64,000 nt of DNA from Nocardia anocheti (GTDB lineage: Bacteria; Actinomycetota; Actinomycetes; Mycobacteriales; Mycobacteriaceae): assembly GCF_029675105.1 (NCBI RefSeq), contig NZ_JAQQFV010000008.1, positions 248,001-312,000 of the forward strand. The letters are read 5' to 3'. Positions 7,095-15,683 of this stretch are shown in pieces. Both the position numbers and the translations under genes were made by a program. How positions within the stretch are numbered: the stretch's first letter is position 1; every line of letters begins with the position of its first letter. The notes beneath the pieces are model-generated. The model was given only the letters and a program-made list of their open reading frames with translations, was not told the DNA's origin and did no database searches.

Positions 7095-9077
7095 TTAATT
7101 CCGGCTCTGACCTGGGTGGATTCCGGAGGCGGTCACCGTCACCACGGTGTCGGCGCGGTGGTCGGTGGGGAGTTGGTGGGTGACGACGACGACCGTGCGG
7201 TCCGGGTCGACCAGGCCGCTGTCCGCGTCGAGCAGAGCACGCAGCAGGTGCTCGCCTTCGGCGGCGTCGAGGTGTTCGGTCGGTTCGTCCAGCAGCAGGG
7301 TGTGGGCCCGGGAGACCAGTGCGCGCGCGAGCAGGATGCGCCGCCGCTGACCACCGGATACCGCCGCCGCTCCCCCGGTCAGCGTGGTGTGCAGGCCCTT
7401 CGGCAAGGTCTCCAGCCAGTCCCCGAGACCGACCGCGCGCAAGGCGTTCTCGGCCGTCTCCTCGGTGAGATCGCCCCGCGCCACCCGCAGATTCTCCAGC
7501 AGCGAGGTGCCGAACAGATGCGCGTCCTCGGCGAAGAACGTCACCCCCTCGCGCGGGGTGTCTAACAACCCCGCCCATGCCATGAGCAGCGTCGTCTTCC
7601 CGGCCCCACTGGGCCCGACAACCACGACCCGCCGCCCATGCGGCAGACCCTCAGCCCACTCGGCCACATCCCCACCCGCCTCGCCCGCGATCGCAGTGCC
7701 ACCATCGGCGGCCCTACTCGCGGTGTCAGCGGCACCACGCGCAGCCCCACCCACGACCACGGCCGTACCCGACGCGGCATCGCGCACGGACGCGATCGCG
7801 GTGCCCGCAGCCTCACTCGTGTCCACACCGGTACCCGACGCGACCTCGCGCATGGACGCGGTGGTGCTCGCAGTGACAGCGGTGCCGCGCACGGCCACGG
7901 TCGTACGCGTGGCCACGGCTGTGCGTGGCCCGGCCTCGGGCACGGGTGCGGTGTTGCCGCGTTCGGCCTGTTGGAGGCGGTGGAGGGCGGCGCGGGAGGT
8001 GGTGAGGGTGGTGGCCGCGGTGGGGAGGGCGGCGACGGCTTCGAAGGCCGAGAGCGGGACCAGGACCAGGATGGTGAGGGCCATGGGGGTCATGCCGCCG
8101 GGCAGGCCACCGGTGGGGCCGTAGGCGGCGATGCCGACGAGCAGGGCGCCGAGCGCGCTGACGCCGATCGCGAGCGGGGTGGCCGCGGCGGCCCAGGCGC
8201 TGTGCGAGGCGGCCTTGTCCTCGGCCGCCACCGCCCGCCGCGACGCCGTGTCCGCCTGCTGGAGGGCCGCGTCCAACCGGCCCGCGACCCGCAGTTCAGC
8301 GGCGTGATCGAGCACCGTCATGGCCTCGGCCGTGAAATCGCCTCGATCCACCCGCACCGCCCGCTCGGCTTCACGTCCCGCCACCGCCGACAACCACGGC
8401 GCCAACACCCCCGAAACCCCCAGCGCCACCGCCAGAATCACCGCCGCGAGCGGCGAGATGATCGCGATCAACCCGACCGCAGCCAGCGACAACACCACCG
8501 CGACCGCCACCGGCACGAACACCCGCACCACCACGGCCCCGAGATCATCGATATCGGCCCCCACCCGCACCAACACGTCCCCACGCCGCAACTCCCGCCC
8601 ACTCCCGGCAGTCACCCCACCCGGCTCACCACTCGTCCACCACTGCGGCCCATCTTCGACCTCGTCGGTGGGCAGGGCCCGGCTGGATGCGCGGCCGAGC
8701 ACGCCCGCGGCACGTTGGGGATCGCGCCACCACCAGATGTCCGCGTGAGCCAGGGTGCGGTACACACTGGTTCGCGCGGAGGTCATCGCGCGCAGTGCCA
8801 CATCGTGGGTGGCGAGGCGTTCCAGGTAGCGGCACAGGCCGCGTGAGATGCCGAGCGCGCGCACCGCCACCACCGCGACGCTGAGGTCCAGGACCGGCGG
8901 CATCTGCCAGGCGCGGGCGATCAGCCAGGCGGCCAGGGCGGCCAGGCCGAGTCCGCTGCCGAGCGCGACCACGCCCCAGGCGACGGCCACCGCCACCCGC
9001 CACGGTGACAGGGCGAGCAATCCCCACATCGCCCGCACATCCGCCGTCAACGACCGCTCACCACTCACGGAACTCAC
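7095..9077 (-). CDS. cydC: CydC, heterodimeric ABC exporter subunit for cytochrome bd assembly
   Basis: With CydD exports thiols (cysteine/glutathione in E. coli) needed to assemble cytochrome bd. It has about 660 residues: six transmembrane helices in the first 350, then a nucleotide-binding domain with Walker A GPSGAGKTT, signature SGGQRRRILLARAL and Walker B LLLDEPTEHLD. Two oddities stand out. Residues about 370-470 are a low-complexity Ala/Thr/Val/Gly linker containing a 22-residue repeat. The ATPase domain is also shortened between Walker A and the Q-loop (LLMAWAGLLDTPREGVTFF then AEDAHLF), so the usual N-terminal beta strands and A-loop are not evident. The GTG start, overlapping cydD by 20 nt, is the likeliest of two nearby GTGs. 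Confidence 0.85.
   Translation of the reverse strand: MSSVSGERSLTADVRAMWGLLALSPWRVAVAVAWGVVALGSGLGLAALAAWLIARAWQMPPVLDLSVAVVAVRALGISRGLCRYLERLATHDVALRAMTSARTSVYRTLAHADIWWWRDPQRAAGVLGRASSRALPTDEVEDGPQWWTSGEPGGVTAGSGRELRRGDVLVRVGADIDDLGAVVVRVFVPVAVAVVLSLAAVGLIAIISPLAAVILAVALGVSGVLAPWLSAVAGREAERAVRVDRGDFTAEAMTVLDHAAELRVAGRLDAALQQADTASRRAVAAEDKAASHSAWAAAATPLAIGVSALGALLVGIAAYGPTGGLPGGMTPMALTILVLVPLSAFEAVAALPTAATTLTTSRAALHRLQQAERGNTAPVPEAGPRTAVATRTTVAVRGTAVTASTTASMREVASGTGVDTSEAAGTAIASVRDAASGTAVVVGGAARGAADTASRAADGGTAIAGEAGGDVAEWAEGLPHGRRVVVVGPSGAGKTTLLMAWAGLLDTPREGVTFFAEDAHLFGTSLLENLRVARGDLTEETAENALRAVGLGDWLETLPKGLHTTLTGGAAAVSGGQRRRILLARALVSRAHTLLLDEPTEHLDAAEGEHLLRALLDADSGLVDPDRTVVVVTHQLPTDHRADTVVTVTASGIHPGQSRN
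7765..7860 (-). repeat. In-frame 66-bp tandem repeat in cydC linker
   Basis: GTACCCGACGCG... at 7765-7794 recurs at 7831-7860 with 27 of 30 bases the same. The period of 66 nt equals 22 codons, giving ASMREVASGTG / ASVRDAASGTA in the protein. It explains part of the long linker. Confidence 0.7.
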
Positions 9078-10908
9078 CCCGCACTTCGTCCCGCGAGACG
9101 GGCAGGTCACCGGAAGACACCGAAATCCTGTTCACACCAGCGGATTCCAGCGGCGCACCAGCACTCACCGGCACCACGACATCGGCCGCGGCGAGCACGG
9201 TGGGCCGATGACCGACGACCACCACGGTCGCCCCACGCGCCGCGATCTCACGCAGGGCGGTGAGCACGCGCTGTTCGGCGGCATGATCGAGATGGGCGGT
9301 GGGCTCGTCGAGCAGCAGGATCGGGCGATCGGCCGCCAACACACGGGTGAGGGCGAGACGTTGCCGCTGCCCCAGGGACAAGCCCGTACCGCCCTGACCG
9401 ACAACGGTGTCCCAGCGGTCGGGAAGTTCATCGAGCACGGCATCGAAACCGGTTGCGGCGCTGACCTGTTCGAGCCGGGACAGATAGTCCTGCGCGCCAC
9501 CCAGTGACCCGCCACGACCGTCATCGACCCCGGCACCGAGCAATTCGACGTTCTCCCGCAACGTCCCCGGCACCAGCACCGGCCGCTGCGGCAACCACGC
9601 GATCCGCCCCCACCACCGCGCGGAATCGAGCTCCCGCACATCGACCCCGTCGACCAGCACGCTGCCCCGATCGGCCGAGATCAGACCCAGAATCGCCTGC
9701 AAGGTAGTCGATTTCCCACATCCATTGGGACCGGTCAGCACCGTCACGACCCCCGGCGCCAATTCCGCGTCGAGCCGATCGGGCGCCACCCCCGACCGCG
9801 CGCCGACCGTCAACTCACGCAGCGTGATCCGACTACCGGCCCACACGCCACGATCCGCCGACCTCGAATCACCGCCGGTCCCGGCCGCCGGACTCCCCGG
9901 TTCCAGCACCGCGAACGCCTTCTCCGCCGCCGCCATCCCGTCCTGCGCCGCGTGGAACTTCTCCCCCACCAGCCGCAGCGGCCAGTACACCTCCGGCGCC
10001 AGGATCAATGCCACCAGCCCGGCGTACAACGTCATCTCCCCGTACACCAGCCGCAATCCGATGGCGACGGCGATCAGCGCGACGCTCAGGGTCGCGAGGC
10101 TCTCCAGCACCATCGAGGACAGGAAGGCGATCCGCAACGCCTTCATGGTGCGTTGCCGCAGCGAATCACCCAGCGCCCGCACCTGTTCCACCATGCTCGG
10201 TCCGCTGACGCCCTCGCGTCCCAGCGCGCGCAGGGTCGGCATCCCGGCGAAGAGGTCCAGGATCTGGTCGGAGAGACGGGTGGTGGCGGCGAGGGTGGCT
10301 TCGGCGCGGCCCTGGGTGAGCAGGCCGATGAGGATCATGAAGATCGGGATGAGGGGCACGGTGATCACCGCGATCAGCGCCGAGGTCGGATCGTGGAAGG
10401 CGATCACCACCAGCACGATCGGTGGCACGAGGCAGGCCAGCAGCAGGGCGGGCAGATAGCCGGTGAACCAGCCGCGCAGCCCGCTGAGGCCGTTGCCGAC
10501 GACGACCGCGATCTCGGTGCGCCGCGCGTCGAGTTCGCGTGGTGACAGTTCGGCGCCCGCTCGCAGCACCGCGTTCTCCAGTTCGGCCACCACCGCGCTG
10601 CCCGCCCGATGCGCCAGCCGCGCCTGCCACCAGCTCGCCGCCGCCCGCACCGCCACGGCGACCGCGAGCAGCACCAATTCGGTCGTCCACGAGGCGAACT
10701 CGCGCTTGTCGGGATCGGTGATCACCCCGGCGAGCACACGCCCGAGCAGCAGCGCCATGGCCACGATCGAGGCCGTGATCACCAACGCGAGCACCACCGC
10801 GATCACCAGATGCGGTCGCGCCGACCGGGCGTACCGCCACAGCCGAGGGTCCACCGGCTTACGCCCGCCCGCCGACCGGTCGGCCGCGTCGCGATCCACC
10901 GGGCCCAC
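9058..10908 (-). CDS. cydD: CydD, heterodimeric ABC exporter subunit
   Basis: Partner of CydC. It has 616 residues: six transmembrane helices (about 30-330), then an ATPase domain with Walker A GPNGCGKSTT, the Q-loop region IAWLPQRPVLVPGTL, signature LSLGQRQRLAL, Walker B ILLLDEPTAHLD and H-loop VVVGHRP. The N-terminus is short and basic. The GTG start lies 5 nt after the cydB stop; a second GTG 9 nt on is possible. It overlaps cydC. The cydABDC order is typical of Actinobacteria. Confidence 0.92.
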   Translation of the reverse strand: MGPVDRDAADRSAGGRKPVDPRLWRYARSARPHLVIAVVLALVITASIVAMALLLGRVLAGVITDPDKREFASWTTELVLLAVAVAVRAAASWWQARLAHRAGSAVVAELENAVLRAGAELSPRELDARRTEIAVVVGNGLSGLRGWFTGYLPALLLACLVPPIVLVVIAFHDPTSALIAVITVPLIPIFMILIGLLTQGRAEATLAATTRLSDQILDLFAGMPTLRALGREGVSGPSMVEQVRALGDSLRQRTMKALRIAFLSSMVLESLATLSVALIAVAIGLRLVYGEMTLYAGLVALILAPEVYWPLRLVGEKFHAAQDGMAAAEKAFAVLEPGSPAAGTGGDSRSADRGVWAGSRITLRELTVGARSGVAPDRLDAELAPGVVTVLTGPNGCGKSTTLQAILGLISADRGSVLVDGVDVRELDSARWWGRIAWLPQRPVLVPGTLRENVELLGAGVDDGRGGSLGGAQDYLSRLEQVSAATGFDAVLDELPDRWDTVVGQGGTGLSLGQRQRLALTRVLAADRPILLLDEPTAHLDHAAEQRVLTALREIAARGATVVVVGHRPTVLAAADVVVPVSAGAPLESAGVNRISVSSGDLPVSRDEVRGEFREW

Positions 10909-10913
10909 CGGGG

Positions 10914-11942
10914 TCAGTCCTTACCGGTGAACGGCAGCCCGATCGGCGCCGGGATCTGTTCGACCCGGATCCGCTGACGGAACACCCAGTACGTCCAGCC
11001 CTGGTAGATCAGCACGACCGGCGTCGCGATCAGGGCCGCCCAGCTCATCACCTTCAGGGTGTAGGGCGTGGAGGAGGCGTTGTAGACGGTGAGGTGGTAG
11101 AGCGGGTCGATGGTGGAGGGCAGCACGTTCGGGAACATCGAGCCGACGATGAGCACCGTCGCGCCGATCACCGTCAGCGTGGTGCCGACGAAGGCCCAGC
11201 CGTCGCGTCCGGCGAGGTTCGCCGCGGCGGCGAGTAGCAGACCGGCCACGGCGAGCGCCAGCATCGCCCAGGTCCAGCCGGTGCCGTAGGCGAGCTGGGT
11301 CCACAGGCCGAAGGCGCCGACCACCAGCGCGGCGGGTGCCAGCAGCAGCCGGGCGGCGCGCTCGGCGTCGGCGCGCACCTCGCCCGCGGTCTTGAGCGTC
11401 AGGAAGATCGCGCCGTGCAGGGCGAACAGGGTGGCCGTGGCCAGGCCGCCGAGCAGCGCGTAGGGGCTGAACAGGTCCCACACCGAGCCGACGATCTGCT
11501 TGCGCTCGTTCAGCGGCACGCCGCGCACCATGTTCGCGAACACCCAGCCCCAGGCCAGCGCGGGCACCCAGGAGCCGATCCCGATGCCGATATCGCACCA
11601 CCGGCGCCACTTCGGATCGTTGATCTTGCCCCGGTACTCGATCGCGCAGACCCGCAGGATCAACGCCACCAGCAACAGCAGCAGCGCCAGGTAGAACCCG
11701 GAGAACATGCTCGCGTACCACTCCGGGAAGGCGGCGAACAGCGCGCCACCAGCGGTGATCAGCCACACCTCGTTACCGTCCCACACCGGACCGATGGTGT
11801 TGAGCACCACGCGCCTGCGGGTGTCGGAGCCCTTGCCCAGGATCGGCATGAGCATGCCGACACCGAAGTCGAAGCCCTCCAGCACGAAGTAGCCGGTGAA
11901 CAGCACGCCGATCAGTACGAACCAGAATTCCTGCAGATTCAC
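10914..11942 (-). CDS. cydB: Cytochrome bd ubiquinol/menaquinol oxidase subunit II
   Basis: Structural subunit of the high-affinity bd oxidase, embedded in the plasma membrane. It has 342 residues with about eight or nine helices, starting MNLQEFWFVLIGVLFTGYFVLEGFDFGVGML. The GFDFGVG motif and GPVWDGNEVWLI are CydB signatures. The C-terminus, VFRQRIRVEQIP, is cytoplasmic. It begins 9 nt after cydA, so the two are co-transcribed. The length is about 40 residues shorter than E. coli CydB, normal for actinobacterial forms. Confidence 0.95.
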   Translation of the reverse strand: MNLQEFWFVLIGVLFTGYFVLEGFDFGVGMLMPILGKGSDTRRRVVLNTIGPVWDGNEVWLITAGGALFAAFPEWYASMFSGFYLALLLLLVALILRVCAIEYRGKINDPKWRRWCDIGIGIGSWVPALAWGWVFANMVRGVPLNERKQIVGSVWDLFSPYALLGGLATATLFALHGAIFLTLKTAGEVRADAERAARLLLAPAALVVGAFGLWTQLAYGTGWTWAMLALAVAGLLLAAAANLAGRDGWAFVGTTLTVIGATVLIVGSMFPNVLPSTIDPLYHLTVYNASSTPYTLKVMSWAALIATPVVLIYQGWTYWVFRQRIRVEQIPAPIGLPFTGKD

Positions 11943-11951
11943 GGCCTGCTC

Positions 11952-13409
11952 CTAGTAGGCGAAGGACAGTTGTTCGACGGACGGCTCCTCCGAGGTGTCC
12001 GACGCGGGCTTCGGCGTGTCCGGCCCGGCGACGACGTAGCGGCGGATCAGGTAGAACCACACCACCGCCAGCGCACCGTAGAGCAGCGTGAACACGATCA
12101 GCGAGAACAGCACGGTGGTGGCGGAGTGTTCGGAGACCGCCTGCTGCACCGTCATCCGGATGTTCGGATCGCCGGTGGGATTGGGCACCACCGCCCACGG
12201 CTGACGCCCCATCTCGGTGAACACCCAGCCCGCGCTGTTGGCCAGGAACGGCGTGGGGATGGCGAGCAGACTCAGCCAGGAGAACCACCGCTGGTCGGGC
12301 ACGCGGCCACCGCGCGTCACCCAGAAACCGGCGAACACCAGCAGCATGGCACCGGCCGCCAGGCCGATCATGGCGCGGAAGGACCAGTAGGTGACGAACA
12401 GGTTGGGCCGGTAGTCACCGGGTCCGTATTTCACGTTGTAGGTCTGCTGGAGGTCCTGAACCCCTTCCAGCGTGACGTCGCTGAACTCACCTTCGGCCAG
12501 GTACGGCAGCACATACGGCACCTTCAGCACGTGGATCACGCTGTCGCAGTTGTTGTGCGTGCCGACGGTGAGCACCGAGAAGTCGGGGTCGGTCTCGGTG
12601 TGGCACAACGATTCCGCCGAGGCCATCTTCATCGGCTGCTGGTCGAACATGAGCTTGCCCTGGATGTCACCGGTGAACACCAGCGCGATCCCGGCGAGCA
12701 CCACGACCACCAGCGACGCGCGCGCCGCCGGACGCCACATCGTGCGCGCCTCTTCGAGTTTCGCGGCGTCGCCGCTGCGCGCGTTGCGCACCATCCACCA
12801 GCCCGCGACACCCGCCACGAACACCCCGGCGGTGAGGAACGCACCGGCGACCACGTGCGGGAACGCCGCCAGCGTCGTGTTGTTGGTGAGCAGCGCGACG
12901 ATGCTCTCCAATTCGGCGCGGCCGGTTTCCGGGTTGTAGCGCGCGCCCACCGGATGCTGCATGAACGAATTCGCGGCGACGATGAAGTACGCCGAGGCGT
13001 TCACGCCGAGCGCGACGATCCAAATCGTCGCCAGGTGAACGAGTTTCGGCAATCGCGTCCAGCCGAAGATCCACAGTCCGATGAACGTGGACTCCATGAA
13101 GAACGCGATGAGCGCTTCCAAAGCCAGTGGGGCGCCGAAGATGTCGCCGATGAAGCGCGAGTATTCGCTCCAGTTCATGCCGAACTGGAATTCCTGCACG
13201 ATGCCGGTGGCCACGCCGAGGGCGAAGTTGATCAGGAAGAGTTTGCCGAAGAATTTCGTGAGTCGGTACCAGCGTTCGTTACCGGTGACCACCCACGCGG
13301 TCTGCATCATCGCGATCAGCGGCGCGAGACCGATGGTCAGTGGTACGAAGATGAAGTGGTAGACGGTCGTGATCCCGAATTGCCACCGGGAGACATCGAG
13401 CGTGTCCAT
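11952..13409 (-). CDS. cydA: Cytochrome bd oxidase subunit I
   Basis: Catalytic heme b558/b595/d subunit that oxidises quinol and reduces oxygen with high affinity. It has 485 residues and about nine helices. The N-terminus SRWQFGITTVYHFIFVPLTIGL contains the heme-ligand His near 18; GALVTGIVQEFQFG-type helix residues follow (here ATGIVQEFQFGMNW), then HVVAGAFLTAGVF with the His of the second heme ligand. The Q-loop region with GDIQGK is short, the actinobacterial type. It heads cydABDC with the ribosome site GGAGGTCGG, and a palindrome lies 15 bp upstream. Oxygen or redox control is expected. Confidence 0.96.
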   Translation of the reverse strand: MDTLDVSRWQFGITTVYHFIFVPLTIGLAPLIAMMQTAWVVTGNERWYRLTKFFGKLFLINFALGVATGIVQEFQFGMNWSEYSRFIGDIFGAPLALEALIAFFMESTFIGLWIFGWTRLPKLVHLATIWIVALGVNASAYFIVAANSFMQHPVGARYNPETGRAELESIVALLTNNTTLAAFPHVVAGAFLTAGVFVAGVAGWWMVRNARSGDAAKLEEARTMWRPAARASLVVVVLAGIALVFTGDIQGKLMFDQQPMKMASAESLCHTETDPDFSVLTVGTHNNCDSVIHVLKVPYVLPYLAEGEFSDVTLEGVQDLQQTYNVKYGPGDYRPNLFVTYWSFRAMIGLAAGAMLLVFAGFWVTRGGRVPDQRWFSWLSLLAIPTPFLANSAGWVFTEMGRQPWAVVPNPTGDPNIRMTVQQAVSEHSATTVLFSLIVFTLLYGALAVVWFYLIRRYVVAGPDTPKPASDTSEEPSVEQLSFAY

Positions 13410-13423
13410 CCGACCTCCAACTT

Positions 13424-13445
13424 CTACTACGACGACTTGTAGTAG
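13424..13445. promoter_or_regulatory. Palindromic operator candidate upstream of cydA
   Basis: CTACTAC-N8-GTAGTAG with perfect 7-bp arms, centred about 25 bp before the cydA ATG. It resembles the TAC...GTA type of palindrome bound by winged-helix repressors such as BlaI/MecI relatives. The cognate regulator is not encoded nearby and is not assigned. Confidence 0.5.
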
Positions 13446-13508
13446 ATGTTACGCGGGGAACGCCGCCGATCAAGGGTGACGACGGACACGACACGCCGAA
13501 ACCCCGCA

Positions 13509-13530
13509 GGGGCACGCCCACCCGTGCCCC
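13509..13530 (-). terminator. Hairpin after pabC
   Basis: GGGGCACG / CGTGCCCC, 8 bp with a 6-nt loop, 10 nt past the pabC stop. It has no U-tract, common for actinobacterial terminators. Confidence 0.5.
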
Positions 13531-13539
13531 ACGCACGGC

Positions 13540-14445
13540 TCACCAGTCGCCGATGGCACCCGGTCGTTCGATGCCCTGATCCACCAGATCGATGATCTCC
13601 TGCGCGTTGTCCGGCGCCGACATCCGCACCCCGTCCAGCTGATTCACCCGCGCGGCCAGGGTGATGCTCGACAGTAGCCAGATGCTGTCACAGTCGAACA
13701 GGTCGGCGGTGAACAGCGACTGGTACTTGCACTCCCAGCCCGCCTTCTCCGCCACCGCGAACAGCGAGCGCTGCGTAACCCCCGGCAGCACACCGTTTTT
13801 CGCGGGCGGGGTGATGAGCTGCTTGTCGCGCGCGATCACCACCGTCGAGCGCGGGCCCTCGAGCACACGGTGCTCGGTGCTGTGGAAGATCACGTCCTCG
13901 GCGCCCATCCGCCGGGCGAAACGCAGTGCGGCCATGTTCGTCGCGTACGACAGCGTCTTGGCGCCGAGCAGCTGCCAGGGCGCGGCCTGCGCCAGATCGA
14001 TCGAGATGCCCCGCGCGAGCGACATCACCTTCACGCCCTCGGCGCGGGCGGTCGCGACGCGTTCGGGAACCGGGGAGACGAGCACGTACGCGGTGGGCTT
14101 GGGATCCTCGGGCACCAGTTCCGAGCGCGGCGCGTCGAATTCCGAGTCACGGCCGCGCGAGTAGACCAGCCGCAGCATGCCCTCCTCCTCGTCACCCCAC
14201 TCCTTGACCGCGAGCTTGACGGCCGAGCGCCATTTCGTCAGTCCCGGCTCCGGCAGTTCCAGCGCCTGCGCGGAGCGGCGCAGTCTGGCGAGGTGGTATT
14301 CCAGCGCCATGGCCGTGCCGTTGCGGACCAGAATCGTTTCGAAAACCCCGTCGCCTCGCAGTGCTCCGATGTCGTCGGCATAAAGCAACGGCGCGTCCGC
14401 ATCAGCGAACGCGCCGTCGAGTGTCACAAGTACCCGTTCTCCCAT
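13540..14445 (-). CDS. pabC: Aminodeoxychorismate lyase (class IV aminotransferase fold)
   Basis: Converts 4-amino-4-deoxychorismate to p-aminobenzoate and pyruvate in folate synthesis. It has 301 residues. The PLP lysine lies in WQLLGAKTLSYATNM, near residue 165. Other fold-IV signatures are LRGDGVFETILVRNG and RVLEGPRSTVVIARD, with GVLPGVTQRSLF for cofactor phosphate binding. It is the Rv0812 equivalent. Branched-chain or D-amino-acid aminotransferases share the fold, but the length and neighbourhood favour PabC. The start is an ATG in front of a divergent leaderless ygfZ. Confidence 0.82.
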   Translation of the reverse strand: MGERVLVTLDGAFADADAPLLYADDIGALRGDGVFETILVRNGTAMALEYHLARLRRSAQALELPEPGLTKWRSAVKLAVKEWGDEEEGMLRLVYSRGRDSEFDAPRSELVPEDPKPTAYVLVSPVPERVATARAEGVKVMSLARGISIDLAQAAPWQLLGAKTLSYATNMAALRFARRMGAEDVIFHSTEHRVLEGPRSTVVIARDKQLITPPAKNGVLPGVTQRSLFAVAEKAGWECKYQSLFTADLFDCDSIWLLSSITLAARVNQLDGVRMSAPDNAQEIIDLVDQGIERPGAIGDW

Positions 14446-14567
14446 GTGACGAGCGTAGGCGTTATCGGTCCGTTATGCCTATGGCTGCTACGAAACGGGC
14501 CCTCGTATCAGCCTGTCGCGGCGCCCGCCCGCGACACATGTCGGTGCACGCGCCTACAGTGGGTGTT

Positions 14568-15683
14568 GTGTCGCAGGTCGTCGCCCCCAGTCCTGTTCTC
14601 CATACTCCGGGTGCCGTCGCGGGCGCACCGGGCTCTCCCGACGCGGCGGTCGCCTGGCATTACGGCGATCCGTTCGGCGAGCAGAAGGCCGCGGTGCGCG
14701 CGGTCGCGGTCGTCGACCGGTCCCATCGCGCCGTCGCCACCATCACCGGTGCCGAGCGCCTGAGCTGGCTGCACACCATCACCAGCCAGCACATCGCCGC
14801 CCTGCCCGACGGCCACAGCGCCGAGAACCTGGACCTCGACCTCAACGGCCGGGTCCAGCACCACTTCGTGCTCACCGATCTCGACGGCACGCTCTGGCTC
14901 GACACCGAGGCCGAGCGCGGCACCGAACTGCTCTCCTTCCTCCAGAAGATGGTGTTCTGGGCCGACGCGAAGCCCGCGGACGCGCCCGACCACGCCGTGC
15001 TGAGCCTGCTCGGCCCGCAGGTCGACACCCTGCTGCCCACGCTGGGCCTCGACGCGCTGCCGGAGATCTACGGCGCGGTCGCGCTACCCGGCGGCGGGTT
15101 CCTGCGCCGGATGCCGTGGCCGGGCGAGCACGCCTTCGACCTGATCGTGCCGCGCGCGGCCCTGGGTGACTGGTGGACGAAACTCACCGGCGCCGGTGCC
15201 CGCCCCGCGGGCATGTGGGCCTACGAGGCACTGCGGGTGGCCGCCCTGCGCCCGCGCATCGGCCTGGACACCGACGAGCGCACCATCCCGCACGAGGCCC
15301 GCTGGATCGGTGGCGTCGACGAGCGCGGCGCCGTCCACCTGAACAAGGGCTGTTATCGCGGCCAGGAGACCGTCGCCCGGGTGCACAACCTCGGCAAACC
15401 CCCGCGCAACCTGGTGCTGCTGCACCTGGACGGTTCCGCCGACGAGCGGCCCACCACCGGCGACGACGTCACCGCGGGCGGCCGCACGGTCGGCCGGGTG
15501 GGCACCGTCATCGACCACTACGAACTGGGCCCGATCGCCCTGGCGCTGGTCAAACGATCGGTCCCCGCGGGCACCGAACTGGTCGTCGGCACCATGGCCG
15601 CCGCCATCGACCCCGACTCGGTCCCCGCCGACGACGTCGTGCAGGCGGGCCGCGCCGCCGTCGACCGGCTGCGCGGGCGATGA
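14568..15683 (+). CDS. ygfZ: YgfZ/GcvT-like folate-binding protein
   Basis: Tetrahydrofolate-binding factor that helps maintain iron-sulfur enzymes. It has 371 residues, with the diagnostic motif KGCYRGQETVARVHNLG in the C-terminal half. The N-terminal GcvT-like domain includes VVDRSHRAVATITGAERLSWLH and LTDLDGTLWLDTE. The start is set at GTG 14568 because TACAGT (14555-14560) lies exactly 7 nt before it and no ribosome site exists; the residues before it are non-homologous. It is the first gene of a coupled trio with the MOSC and asparaginase genes (ATGA overlaps). Confidence 0.9.
   Translation: MSQVVAPSPVLHTPGAVAGAPGSPDAAVAWHYGDPFGEQKAAVRAVAVVDRSHRAVATITGAERLSWLHTITSQHIAALPDGHSAENLDLDLNGRVQHHFVLTDLDGTLWLDTEAERGTELLSFLQKMVFWADAKPADAPDHAVLSLLGPQVDTLLPTLGLDALPEIYGAVALPGGGFLRRMPWPGEHAFDLIVPRAALGDWWTKLTGAGARPAGMWAYEALRVAALRPRIGLDTDERTIPHEARWIGGVDERGAVHLNKGCYRGQETVARVHNLGKPPRNLVLLHLDGSADERPTTGDDVTAGGRTVGRVGTVIDHYELGPIALALVKRSVPAGTELVVGTMAAAIDPDSVPADDVVQAGRAAVDRLRGR

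Noticed and set aside
7638..8846. Long plus-strand frame (about 400 codons) opposite cydC
   Set aside because: No ribosome site, basic His/Arg/Pro-rich composition of a GC3 shadow, and it is antisense to clear ATPase motifs.
11415..13442. Plus-strand frame of about 675 codons opposite cydB and cydA
   Set aside because: Reads as an Arg/His/Gln-rich artefact; cydA and cydB are beyond doubt on the other strand.
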